Origin: JBBIRT01 sp037441725
Lineage (GTDB): Bacteria > Desulfobacterota > BSN033 > UBA1163
Reading direction: 5' to 3'
Length of the DNA: 60,147 bases
NCBI GenBank assembly: GCA_037441725.1
Contig: JBBIRT010000001.1
Location: 1-60,147, forward strand
The notes below the pieces were generated by a model, which saw only the letters and a list, made by a program, of their open reading frames with translations, did no database searches and was not told the DNA's origin. This document shows positions 51,195 through 59,605 of this stretch, one piece after another (positions within the stretch are counted from its first letter, which is position 1; every line of letters starts with the position of its first letter). The position numbers and the translations under genes are program-made.

Positions 51195-52274
51195 ATGAAA
51201 GAAGAAGATGAGATTCAATTACTTCGCCAAAAGATTGAAAAGGTGGATGATGAGATCCTTGGACTTTTAAATAATCGGGCTAAAATCGTTCAACAGATTG
51301 GTCAAATCAAGTCCAAGATCAAAATGAACTTCTATAACCCGAGGAGGGAGGAGGAGATTCTCCAACGACTCAAGTCCTTGAACTCAGGTCCCTTCCCGAG
51401 ATGGGCCATCCCATATGTGTTTCGTGAAATCATTTCTGCATGTCGTTCATTGGAGACAGAGATGACCGTAGCTTTCTTAGGGCCCCTGGCGACATTTTCT
51501 CATATAGCAGCCATCCAGTACTTTGGAAGCTCTGTTCAATTTATTCCAGAAAATACCATTCAGGCCGTTTTTGAGGCAGTAGAAAAGGGAAAGGTGGACT
51601 ATGGGGTGGTTCCTGTTGAGAATTCTACTGAAGGACCGGTCAACTCAACCCTGGATATGTTTATCCAATCGGAGGTTAGAATCTGTGGAGAGATCATGGT
51701 AAGGATTTCCCATGATCTTCTTTCTCAGAGTGGAAAGTCTGAAGAGGTCCAAAGGATTTCTTCCCATCCACAAGCTCTGAGCCAATGCCAGGGATGGTTA
51801 AAGAGGAATTATCCTCATGTCCAATGGGTGGAGGCTGCCAGTACTGCAAATGCTGCACAACAGGCTACGGAGGATCCAAAGATAGCAGCCATTGCTAGCT
51901 CCTTGGCTTCTCATCTCTATGGGCTGAAGGTGGTGGCCAATCAGATTGAAGATAATCCGAATAATTTTACACGGTTCTTAATCCTCGGCCGAGGAGAGGT
52001 GGAGAGGACTGGCAAGGATAAGACTTCTATCCTCTTCTCAATTTCCCATACTCCAGGAGCACTCTATCAGATCCTTCAGATCTATTATGATCAGAGAATC
52101 AACTTGACGAAGATTGAATCCCGTCCTATCAAAGGAAAGCCCTGGGAATATCTATTCTTCATCGATTTTGAAGGACACATCACTGATGCAAATGTAATGG
52201 AAGCATTAGAAAGGATGAAGGGACGGGTGATTTCAATGAGGGTTTTAGGTTCCTATCCTCAATTTATCCAATAG
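51195..52274 (+). CDS. pheA: Bifunctional chorismate mutase/prephenate dehydratase
   Basis: Makes phenylpyruvate from chorismate, 359 residues. Order: AroQ chorismate mutase helices (about 1-90, LRQKIEKVDDEILGLLNNRAKIVQQIGQIK); prephenate dehydratase (about 92-270, VAFLGPLATFSHIAAIQYF, VPVENSTEGPVNSTLDMF, NFTRFLIL); ACT regulatory domain (about 280-355, TPGALYQIL, the ESRP motif and PWEYLFFIDFEG) that binds phenylalanine. Last gene of the first operon. tyrA is not nearby. Confidence 0.95.
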   Translation: MKEEDEIQLLRQKIEKVDDEILGLLNNRAKIVQQIGQIKSKIKMNFYNPRREEEILQRLKSLNSGPFPRWAIPYVFREIISACRSLETEMTVAFLGPLATFSHIAAIQYFGSSVQFIPENTIQAVFEAVEKGKVDYGVVPVENSTEGPVNSTLDMFIQSEVRICGEIMVRISHDLLSQSGKSEEVQRISSHPQALSQCQGWLKRNYPHVQWVEAASTANAAQQATEDPKIAAIASSLASHLYGLKVVANQIEDNPNNFTRFLILGRGEVERTGKDKTSILFSISHTPGALYQILQIYYDQRINLTKIESRPIKGKPWEYLFFIDFEGHITDANVMEALERMKGRVISMRVLGSYPQFIQ

Positions 52275-52343
52275 GGAGTTGCACGATTCATCATTGTTTC
52301 CACCATGCCGAGTATGTAAGTTTAAATGTCTCTATCGTTCTTT

Positions 52344-52378
52344 CTGAGAATAATCCCTTGATCTCAGTGTTTCTTTTT
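52344..52378 (+). terminator. Weak terminator after pheA
   Basis: CTGAGA (52344-52349) with TCTCAG (52362-52367) followed by a T-rich stretch, overlapping the end of the opposite-strand MFS gene. Only 6 bp, so doubtful. Confidence 0.4.
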
Positions 52379-53590
52379 AATTAAAAGGGTTGTAAAAATA
52401 ATTCCGATCAAGCTGATGGTCAAACATACCCAAAAGGCTAAATGGTAGCTATTCGTTAAATCGAATAGGTGTCCAGTCACCAATGGACCTGTGGCTGCTC
52501 CTATCATTACACTGATATTGAGAACCCCAAAGATCAATCCATGGGACCTTAATCCAAAAAGATCTACAATAAGGGGCGAATGGGATACGGCAATTCCCCC
52601 AAAAGCAAATCCAAAGATTCCTCCACTTAAGAAGAGGCCAAAGGGGGTCTGAGTTTGTAACCACCCAATAAAGGAAATACACATCAGAACGAAACCAACT
52701 AAGAGGACGGTTTTATTTCCGAGTACATCCCCTGTTCTTCCTAATAATATTTTTCCAAGTATACTAAAACCTCCTATCATGGCTAAGATGTTGGCGGATC
52801 TGATGGGTGAGATTTTTAATTCAATGGCATGAGGCACGATATGAACAATAATCGAAAATACACAGAATCCGTAACAGAGACCTGTTCCAAAGAGGAACCA
52901 GAATCGAGGCGAACGGAGAGTTTCCTGCAAGGAAAGCCCTTCAATCACAGCAGGATTTTGAGTTAGGTCGATGGTATCTCCTTGATGAGCAATTCTCTGG
53001 CTTTCATCCGGTTTTTTAACGAGTTGAGCCAGTAGAATCACTCCCAAGAGGATGACCCCTCCTAATAGGATATAGGAAGTCCGCCATCCATAAAGAGAGA
53101 TGAATCGACTCGCCATGGGAGGACCAAACAGTGCCCCTATTCCAGTCCCCGAGGCAACGATCCCTGTAAATAAACTCCTTCTTTTGTCAAACCATCTTGC
53201 CATGGTGGAGAGAAGGGGTATAAAGGCTCCACTCATCCCCGCTCCTATCAGCAGCCCATAGGATAGATAGAGGTGAGAGAGAGATTGAATTTGTGACATC
53301 AAAATGAAACCCAACCCTAAGAATAGTCCAGAAAGGGTCATCACCATTCGGGGACCAAAACGATCGGTCAATTCTCCCATCACAATGGTTAACATCGCAT
53401 TCATGATGGATGCCATGGAAATGGCTCCTGCGGTCATTGCCCTTGTCCATCCAAATTCATTTAACACGGGCTTAAAAAAGACTCCAAAGGCATAGTAACC
53501 TGCCCACATCATTGACATGATCAGTAAGGAGATCCCTGCCATAATGTAACCATAAAAAAAGCCTTTTTCCTGATTAGAGGAATGATCCAT
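52364..53590 (-). CDS. MFS transporter (OFA/monocarboxylate-like)
   Basis: 408 residues, twelve predicted transmembrane helices. Seen: GFFYGYIMAGISLLIM, FGWTRAMTAGAISMASIMNAM, GELTDRFGPRMVM (the inter-helix 2/3 motif), RRSLFTGIVASGTGIGALFGPP and GRTGDVLGNK. Similar to oxalate/formate antiporters and monocarboxylate carriers; substrate unknown. ATG 53590 has AAGGAG five bases upstream; an in-frame start 12 codons earlier has none. It is inverted between the two aromatic operons. Confidence 0.85.
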   Translation of the reverse strand: MDHSSNQEKGFFYGYIMAGISLLIMSMMWAGYYAFGVFFKPVLNEFGWTRAMTAGAISMASIMNAMLTIVMGELTDRFGPRMVMTLSGLFLGLGFILMSQIQSLSHLYLSYGLLIGAGMSGAFIPLLSTMARWFDKRRSLFTGIVASGTGIGALFGPPMASRFISLYGWRTSYILLGGVILLGVILLAQLVKKPDESQRIAHQGDTIDLTQNPAVIEGLSLQETLRSPRFWFLFGTGLCYGFCVFSIIVHIVPHAIELKISPIRSANILAMIGGFSILGKILLGRTGDVLGNKTVLLVGFVLMCISFIGWLQTQTPFGLFLSGGIFGFAFGGIAVSHSPLIVDLFGLRSHGLIFGVLNISVMIGAATGPLVTGHLFDLTNSYHLAFWVCLTISLIGIIFTTLLIKKKH

Positions 53591-53669
53591 TTTTCTCCTT
53601 AATCTTTCCCAATAAACTTTTTCCAATATCTATTGACCTAAATTATCAATTTTTTCAAGGAAAAATATC

Positions 53670-53698
53670 TTGACAAATAAGAGATAAATTTGTTAAAT
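53670..53698 (+). promoter_or_regulatory. Candidate trp operon promoter
   Basis: TTGACA (53670-53675), 17 bases, TTAAAT (53693-53698). Transcription would begin near 53706, about 21 bases before the leader ATG. Confidence 0.6.
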
Positions 53699-53726
53699 AA
53701 TAAAACATCGATCGATAGGATAGATT

Positions 53727-53810
53727 ATGAAAGAGAGATATCATTTGAGTCAGGGGAACTGGTGGTGCTGGGCAGATATAGAAAAGGAGGCTTGCCCAGC
53801 GCTCATTTGA
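53727..53810 (+). CDS. trpL: trp operon leader peptide
   Basis: 27-residue peptide with AGGA (53717-53720) six bases upstream. Contains NWWCWAD, i.e. three Trp codons (53760-53765 and 53769-53771) at the point where RNA arm A (53767-53774) begins. It precedes trpE and a classic attenuator, so ribosome stalling at the Trp codons should control readthrough. Called from composition, position and RNA structure. Confidence 0.88.
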   Translation: MKERYHLSQGNWWCWADIEKEACPALI

Positions 53811-53876
53811 AACATTGAAATAGGGATAAAGGCCATGGGCAGCTTCCAAGGCTCCCATGGCCTTTATATTTTTATT
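53767..53876 (+). promoter_or_regulatory. trp attenuator (A:B, B:C, C:D)
   Basis: A GCTGGGCA (53767-53774) pairs perfectly with B TGCCCAGC (53793-53800). B (53793-53798, TGCCCA) also pairs with TGGGCA (53836-53841) in arm C. C:D is a 14-bp terminator ATAAAGGCCATGGG (53826-53839) with its complement (53854-53867), then ATTTTTATT. Stalling on the Trp codons covers A, lets B pair with C and prevents termination. Confidence 0.85.
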
Positions 53877-53894
53877 GAAAATCAAATTTGAAAG

Positions 53895-53924
53895 AGGCCA
53901 TGGTCAATCCATGGCTTTTTTTTT
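53895..53924 (+). terminator. Second terminator directly before trpE
   Basis: GCCATGG (53897-53903), 5-base loop, CCATGGC (53909-53915), then nine T ending at the trpE ribosome site. The stem core repeats that of the C:D terminator, and its left arm can also pair with arm D. Confidence 0.75.
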
Positions 53925-53936
53925 GGAGATGGAACA

Positions 53937-55415
53937 ATGGCCATACCCTCCCTGGAAGATTTTAAAAGACTAAGTGAAAAAGGTAACCTCATTCCAATAT
54001 TCAAGGAGATTCATTATGATCTGGAAACCCCTATCTCTGCTTTTCGGAAGATGGATGATGGGGAAACCTCTTTTCTTCTTGAGAGTGTGGAGGGAGGAGA
54101 AAAATGGGGTCGTTACAGTTTTTTGGGATCAGGATCTGTTTATATCTTTAGGAGCAGGGGGGATAAATTTGAAATTCTTAAACATGGGAAGATCTTTCGA
54201 AAAGGGAGGATGAAAGATCCACTTCAAGCCCTTGAGGACTTCATGAGTGGGTTCCATCCTGTTGTTCAGGACGATCTTCCTCGATTTTCTGGAGGGGCTG
54301 TCGGGTATCTCTCCTATGATGTCGTAAGATCATTTGAGAAAATCCCAAGCCTTCTTCCTCAGGAAATCGATCTTTACGATTCTTCATTCATGATTACGGA
54401 TACGCTTTTGGCCTTTGATAACTTAAAGAAAAAGGTCAAGGTTATTCTCAATGTTTTCCTGGATGGAAATCAAACACCGATCGAGGCCTATCAAGAAGCT
54501 CAAGATAAGATGATGTCTATCATTTCAACTCTTCAGAATTCCATGCCCCTTCCTTATAAACAAGAGACCTTTTCTCCTTCTCCGCTTTGTTCAAATTTTT
54601 CTAAAGAGGCTTATATGAAGGTGGTTGAAAGGGCAAAGGAATATATTCGGGCAGGAGATATTATTCAGGTGGTTCCTTCCCAACGCTTTACCACCGAGAT
54701 TCATTGTGACCCTTTTGACATCTATCGAGCCCTTCGAAGTATCAATCCCTCACCGTACCTTTTCTATCTTAAGATGAATGGTCTGGTCCTCCTTGGAAGT
54801 TCCCCTGAAGTGATGGTCCGTCTGGAGGGTAAAAAGATTGAACTCCGTCCAATCGCTGGGACACGGAGACGGGGCAAGACCCTTGAGGAAGATCTTGCCT
54901 TAGAAAAGGATCTCCTGTCTGATGAAAAGGAGCGGGCAGAACATATTATGCTGGTTGATCTTGGCCGAAATGATGTGGGTCGCGTCTCAGAAATTGGATC
55001 GGTTAAGGTTACGGAATTGATGACTGTGGAGAGATATTCCCATGTGATGCATATCGTCTCCAATGTCCAAGGGACGCTGGCTTCAGGGAAAAATGCCTTT
55101 GATGTCTTCCGGGCAGCTTTTCCTGCTGGAACAGTTTCTGGTGCCCCAAAGATTCGGGCCATGGAGATCATTGAGGAGTTAGAACCCGTTCGGCGTGGGG
55201 TCTATGCCGGAGCAGTGGGATATTTTAGTTTATTAGGGAATTTGGATACCTGCATCACGATACGCTCTATCCTTGTGAAGGATGGAAGGGCTTACATCCA
55301 AGCAGGAGGGGGAGTGGTTGCAGATTCTGACCCGGAGAAAGAGTATGAAGAAACGATACACAAGGCACAGGCCATCTTTAAGGCCATTGAGCTTGCAGAG
55401 AAAGGGTTATTATGA
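53937..55415 (+). CDS. trpE: Anthranilate synthase component I
   Basis: Converts chorismate plus ammonia to anthranilate, 492 residues, normal length. Seen: the Trp-feedback motif region FLLESVEGGEKWGRYSFLG (with LLES), AGDIIQVVPSQRF, LLGSSPEVMVR, RPIAGTRRRGKT, LVDLGRNDVGRVS, TVSGAPKIRAMEIIEELEP and AGGGVVADSDPEKEYEE. GGAGA (53925-53929) is directly after the second terminator's T run. Overlaps trpG by 4 bases. Confidence 0.97.
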   Translation: MAIPSLEDFKRLSEKGNLIPIFKEIHYDLETPISAFRKMDDGETSFLLESVEGGEKWGRYSFLGSGSVYIFRSRGDKFEILKHGKIFRKGRMKDPLQALEDFMSGFHPVVQDDLPRFSGGAVGYLSYDVVRSFEKIPSLLPQEIDLYDSSFMITDTLLAFDNLKKKVKVILNVFLDGNQTPIEAYQEAQDKMMSIISTLQNSMPLPYKQETFSPSPLCSNFSKEAYMKVVERAKEYIRAGDIIQVVPSQRFTTEIHCDPFDIYRALRSINPSPYLFYLKMNGLVLLGSSPEVMVRLEGKKIELRPIAGTRRRGKTLEEDLALEKDLLSDEKERAEHIMLVDLGRNDVGRVSEIGSVKVTELMTVERYSHVMHIVSNVQGTLASGKNAFDVFRAAFPAGTVSGAPKIRAMEIIEELEPVRRGVYAGAVGYFSLLGNLDTCITIRSILVKDGRAYIQAGGGVVADSDPEKEYEETIHKAQAIFKAIELAEKGLL

Positions 55416-55990
55416 TTCTCATGATCGACAACTATGATTCTTTCACTTATAACCTGGTCCAATATTTGGGTGAATTGGGAGCAAGATGTGAAGTCTATCG
55501 AAATGATCAGATTGATCTTCAGAAGATCGTAGAAAAACATCCCCAATCCCTTGTGATCTCTCCTGGTCCTGGTACCCCTAAAGAGGCAGGGATTTCTCAA
55601 GAGGCTATTCGAAGCATGGCAGGGAAAATCCCCATTCTTGGTGTCTGTTTGGGCCATCAATGTATTGGAGCGGCTTTTGGAGGGAGAATTGTTAGAGCCG
55701 ATCGAATTATGCACGGAAAGAGTTCTTTGATCTATCATGATGGGAGAACAATTTTTAAGGGACTCCCTAATCCCTTTCCAGCCATTCGTTACCATTCCCT
55801 TCTGATCGAGCGGATGAGCCTGCCTGAATGTCTTGAAATTTCCGCAATGACGCAAGAAGGAGAGATCATGGGCATTCGACATAGAGATTATTTCGTCGAG
55901 GGGGTTCAATTCCATCCCGAGTCGATTATGACTCAAGAAGGGAAATCCCTTCTAAGAAATTTCATAGAAAGGCTAAATCAGGAGGTTTAG
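55412..55990 (+). CDS. trpG: Anthranilate synthase component II (glutamine amidotransferase)
   Basis: Class I amidotransferase, 192 residues. Seen: LMIDNYDSFTYNLVQYL, ISPGPGTPKEAG, the nucleophile elbow GVCLGHQCIG (catalytic Cys), and VQFHPESIMT (catalytic His and Glu). Supplies ammonia to TrpE and probably also serves folate synthesis. Not fused to TrpD. Confidence 0.97.
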   Translation: MILMIDNYDSFTYNLVQYLGELGARCEVYRNDQIDLQKIVEKHPQSLVISPGPGTPKEAGISQEAIRSMAGKIPILGVCLGHQCIGAAFGGRIVRADRIMHGKSSLIYHDGRTIFKGLPNPFPAIRYHSLLIERMSLPECLEISAMTQEGEIMGIRHRDYFVEGVQFHPESIMTQEGKSLLRNFIERLNQEV

Positions 55991-55992
55991 GG

Positions 55993-57021
55993 ATGCTTAA
56001 GAGATTCATTGCAAAGGTGGTCGATGGAATCGATCTGACCGAGGAGGAATCAGGTGAGGCCATGGCTTATATCATGAGAGGAGAAGCTCCTCCTACGCAG
56101 ATTGCTTCTTTTATCACAGCATTAAGGATGAAAGGAGAGACCATCCAAGAGATTACAGGATTTGCACGGACCATGCGGGAAAGGGCTGTTCGGATTCGGG
56201 CAAGAGAAGGAGAGGAGGTTGTGGACACCTGTGGCACAGGAGGGGATGGAAAAGGGACGTTTAACATTTCAACCGCAGTGGCCTTTGTTGCAGCAGGAGG
56301 TGGATGTACCATCGCCAAACATCATAATCGTTCTGTATCGAGTCAATGTGGGAGCGCGGATGTATTAGAGGCCTTGGGGATAAACTATGCCCTTTCTCCA
56401 GAAGATACAGAAAGATCTTTACAGGAGTTAGGTTTGGCCTTCCTCTTTGCTCCGACATTTCATCCTGCAACCAAACATGCCATGGTCCCCCGAAGGGATA
56501 TAGGGATTCGAACGATCTTCAACCTCCTTGGCCCCCTGACAAATCCTGCAGGAGCGACCGTCCATCTGACAGGACTGTATAGAGGAGATCTTTTACCAAC
56601 CATAGCCGAAGTTCTGAAAAATCTTGGTAGTCGATCCGCCTTCGTCGTTCATAGTGAAGATCACTGTGATGAGATCAGTATCACAGGCAAGACCACTATT
56701 TGTCAGCTAAAGGAAGGATCGATTAAGACCTTTCAGATCGAACCTGAAATGGTAAACTTGAAAAGGGCCAAATTAGAAGAGATTCAGGGTGGACCCCCTC
56801 GAAGGAATGCAGAGATCCTTCTTCAGGTTTTGAGAGGGGAGCTTGGCCCTCCAAGGGATGTCGTTCTTATCAACGCAGCTGCGGTTTTTGTTGCCTCAGA
56901 TAAGGTTTCAAATCTAAGAGATGGAGTGGAATTGGCAAAGGAATCCATTGATTCGGGCAGGGCAATGAAGAAGCTCAAAGAGATGATTCAATTTTCAAAG
57001 GGAGAAAAAATAAGATCCTAG
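55993..57021 (+). CDS. trpD: Anthranilate phosphoribosyltransferase
   Basis: Adds phosphoribosyl to anthranilate, 342 residues. Seen: EEESGEAMAYIMRGEAPPTQIASFITALRMKGET, VDTCGTGGDGKGTFNIST (PRPP loop), AKHHNRSVSSQCGSADVLEALG, LGPLTNPAG. Two bases separate it from trpG. Confidence 0.97.
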   Translation: MLKRFIAKVVDGIDLTEEESGEAMAYIMRGEAPPTQIASFITALRMKGETIQEITGFARTMRERAVRIRAREGEEVVDTCGTGGDGKGTFNISTAVAFVAAGGGCTIAKHHNRSVSSQCGSADVLEALGINYALSPEDTERSLQELGLAFLFAPTFHPATKHAMVPRRDIGIRTIFNLLGPLTNPAGATVHLTGLYRGDLLPTIAEVLKNLGSRSAFVVHSEDHCDEISITGKTTICQLKEGSIKTFQIEPEMVNLKRAKLEEIQGGPPRRNAEILLQVLRGELGPPRDVVLINAAAVFVASDKVSNLRDGVELAKESIDSGRAMKKLKEMIQFSKGEKIRS

Positions 57022-57037
57022 CCCCATTGGTGATCCA

Positions 57038-57823
57038 ATGTTTTTAGAAAGGATTATCGAACTAAAAAAGGAGAGGATTCAAAAAAGAAAGGGGTTGCTC
57101 CAGCAGAGAGAGATGGAAGAGATCATTCCCTCCCTTCCTCCTCCAAAGGATTTGATGGGATCGATCACACAGCACCCTCCTATTGCAGTGATCGCTGAAA
57201 TAAAGCGCGCATCCCCATCCCTTGGTATGATTAAAGAAGAGGTGGATATCCTTCAACTTGCAAAGGAATATGAAAAGGGGGGAGCCACAGGTATCTCTGT
57301 TCTCACGGAAGAGGATTTCTTTAAAGGCCATCTCTCTTACCTCCAGTTGATCAAAGAGAAGGTGTCGATTCCGATCCTTCAAAAGGATTTTATCCTCGAT
57401 CCATTTCAGATTTATGAGGGAAGGGTCGCTGGTGCGGATGCTGTTCTCCTTATCGCAGCTATTCTTGATCAAAACCAGCTCAAGGATTTTGTCGATTTAA
57501 TTCAGGGGCTCCATATGGTTCCTTTGGTAGAAATCCATAATGAGGAAGAACTGGAAAAGGTTTCAAACTTGGATTTACCCCTGATAGGGATTAATAATAG
57601 GGATTTGAGAACATTCGAAGTAGACTTAAGGACAAGCCTTCGTTTAAGAAAAAAGATTCCTTCGGCCATCAAGGTGATTAGTGAAAGTGGAATAAAGAGT
57701 TCTGAGGAGGTAAAACTTCTCAAATGGGCAGGATTTGATGGGATTCTGATAGGAGAAGTTTTGATGCGATCTCCTGACCCTTCCTCAAAGATCAGGGAGC
57801 TCATGGATATATGGTCTGGATAA
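57038..57823 (+). CDS. trpC: Indole-3-glycerol phosphate synthase
   Basis: Ring closure to indole-glycerol phosphate, 261 residues, TIM barrel. Seen: IAEIKRASPSLGMI (catalytic Lys), GATGISVLTEEDFFKG, ILQKDFILDPFQIYEGRVAGADAVLLI, LIGINNRDLRTFEVDL, VISESGIKSSEEV and IGEVLMRSPDP. Not fused to TrpF. It overlaps trpF by 13 bases. Confidence 0.97.
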   Translation: MFLERIIELKKERIQKRKGLLQQREMEEIIPSLPPPKDLMGSITQHPPIAVIAEIKRASPSLGMIKEEVDILQLAKEYEKGGATGISVLTEEDFFKGHLSYLQLIKEKVSIPILQKDFILDPFQIYEGRVAGADAVLLIAAILDQNQLKDFVDLIQGLHMVPLVEIHNEEELEKVSNLDLPLIGINNRDLRTFEVDLRTSLRLRKKIPSAIKVISESGIKSSEEVKLLKWAGFDGILIGEVLMRSPDPSSKIRELMDIWSG

Positions 57824-58431
57824 AGATCTGTGGGATTACCAACAAAGAAGATGGTATCAATGCAGCCTCCCTTGGAGCCAATGCCTTGGGCTTTATCTTT
57901 GCACCCAGTCCAAGGAGAACAGACCCAGAGTCAGCAAGTAAAATCATCTCGTGCCTTCCGCCAGACCTTTTCAAAATTGGTGTATTTGTGAATGAGGATC
58001 AAAAAGAAGTAGAGAGGATCATTAAATATTGTGGTCTCAATGCAGTCCAGTTTCATGGAGAGGAGTCCCCTGAATACTGTAAAGAGTTTCTCCTTCCTGT
58101 TTTTAAAGCCATTCGTATAAAAGATTTAGAAAGCATTCATGGGATAGAAAGATATCGTGGAGTTTCCCTTCTCCTCGATACCTACCATCCAGAGAAAGCA
58201 GGGGGAACAGGGGACCCCTTTCCATGGGAGATTGCATTGATCTTAAGGAGGAGAAGAAATTTTATCCTTTCAGGAGGATTAACTCCTCGGAACGTGCGAG
58301 AGGCCATTGAGAAGGTGAGACCCTGTGGGGTGGATGTTAGCTCAGGAGTGGAATCCTATCCTGGAAAGAAAGACTTTTTTAAAATGATGGAGTTTGTGAT
58401 GGAGGCAAAGAAAGCGGATGAACATACCTGA
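57811..58431 (+). CDS. trpF: Phosphoribosylanthranilate isomerase
   Basis: Amadori rearrangement, 206 residues. Seen: IKICGITNKEDG (catalytic Cys), ALGFIFAPSPRRTDPESA, NAVQFHGEES, LLLDTYHPEKAGGTGDPFPW (catalytic Asp region) and LSGGLTPRNVREAI, DVSSGVESYPGKKD. The start lies within trpC and its end overlaps trpB by 14 bases; no separate ribosome site is needed. Confidence 0.96.
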   Translation: MVWIKICGITNKEDGINAASLGANALGFIFAPSPRRTDPESASKIISCLPPDLFKIGVFVNEDQKEVERIIKYCGLNAVQFHGEESPEYCKEFLLPVFKAIRIKDLESIHGIERYRGVSLLLDTYHPEKAGGTGDPFPWEIALILRRRRNFILSGGLTPRNVREAIEKVRPCGVDVSSGVESYPGKKDFFKMMEFVMEAKKADEHT

Positions 58432-59605
58432 CAAGAGTGGTCATTTTGGAATCTTTGGAGGAAAGTATGTGCCTGAAACCTTGATCCATGCCCTGGATGA
58501 ACTCGAGAAGGCCTACCTTTCTCAAAGAAAGGATATTTCGTTCCAGCGTGAACTTCATTCCTATTTAAAGGATTATGCGGGAAGACCCACCCCTCTTTAT
58601 TTTGCAGAAAGATTGACTGCTGAACTTGGAGGAGCCAAGATCTATTTGAAGCGAGAAGATCTGGCCCACACAGGATCACACAAAATCAATAATACCCTGG
58701 GTCAGGGGCTTTTGGCCAAAAGGATGGGGAAAAGAAGGATTATTGCTGAGACAGGAGCAGGCCAACATGGCGTAGCCACAGCAACGGCAGCAGCCCTTTT
58801 GAGACTTCATTGTGCCATTTATATGGGAGAAGAGGATATACAAAGGCAGTCTTTAAACGTCTTTAGAATGAGACTCTTAGGGGCAGAGGTCATTCCTATC
58901 TCTTCAGGAAGCAAGACCATGAAGGATGCGATTAATGAGGCGATAAGGGATTGGGTGACCCATATTGGAGAGACTCACTATCTTTTGGGATCCGTGGTGG
59001 GTCCTCACCCTTATCCGAGGATGGTCAGGGATTTTCAATCGGTGATTGGGAGGGAAACCAAAAGGCAGATTCTTGAAATGGAGAACCGCCTTCCTGATCT
59101 TTTAGTAGCTTGTGTAGGAGGAGGAAGCAATGCCATCGGTCTTTTCTATCCATTCCTTAAGGACGGTGTACGATTAATCGGGGTAGAAGCAGGAGGTTTG
59201 GGATTAGATACAGGAAAACATGCAGCTTCTCTGAGTGCAGGCTCCATTGGTACCCTACACGGGGCAAAAAGTTACCTTCTACAAAATGAATATGGAAATA
59301 TCTTAGAAACCCATTCTATTGCCGCAGGTTTAGATTATCCTGGAGTAGGTCCTGAACATGCCTATTTTAAAGATTGTGGAAGAGCAGAATATGTTACCGT
59401 AACAGATGAAGAGGCATTGGAGGCGTTCCATTTACTCGCAAGGACCGAAGGGATCCTTCCAGCCATGGAGAGTGCCCATGCTTTGGCCTATGTCAAGAAG
59501 ATTGCCCACACCTTAGAGAAGAAACAGATTATCATTGTCAATCTTTCCGGAAGGGGAGATAAGGATGTTCAGACTGTTGCCTCTCAGATGGGAGTTCAAC
59601 TATGA
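58418..59605 (+). CDS. trpB: Tryptophan synthase beta chain
   Basis: PLP-dependent condensation of indole and serine, 395 residues. Seen: GHFGIFGGKYVPETLIHALDEL, GRPTPLYFAERL, LKREDLAHTGSHKINN (PLP Lys), AETGAGQHGVATATAAAL, VACVGGGSNAIGLF and GRGDKDV. This is the usual TrpB1 type, expected to be paired with TrpA. Overlaps trpA by 4 bases. Confidence 0.97.
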   Translation: MNIPDKSGHFGIFGGKYVPETLIHALDELEKAYLSQRKDISFQRELHSYLKDYAGRPTPLYFAERLTAELGGAKIYLKREDLAHTGSHKINNTLGQGLLAKRMGKRRIIAETGAGQHGVATATAAALLRLHCAIYMGEEDIQRQSLNVFRMRLLGAEVIPISSGSKTMKDAINEAIRDWVTHIGETHYLLGSVVGPHPYPRMVRDFQSVIGRETKRQILEMENRLPDLLVACVGGGSNAIGLFYPFLKDGVRLIGVEAGGLGLDTGKHAASLSAGSIGTLHGAKSYLLQNEYGNILETHSIAAGLDYPGVGPEHAYFKDCGRAEYVTVTDEEALEAFHLLARTEGILPAMESAHALAYVKKIAHTLEKKQIIIVNLSGRGDKDVQTVASQMGVQL

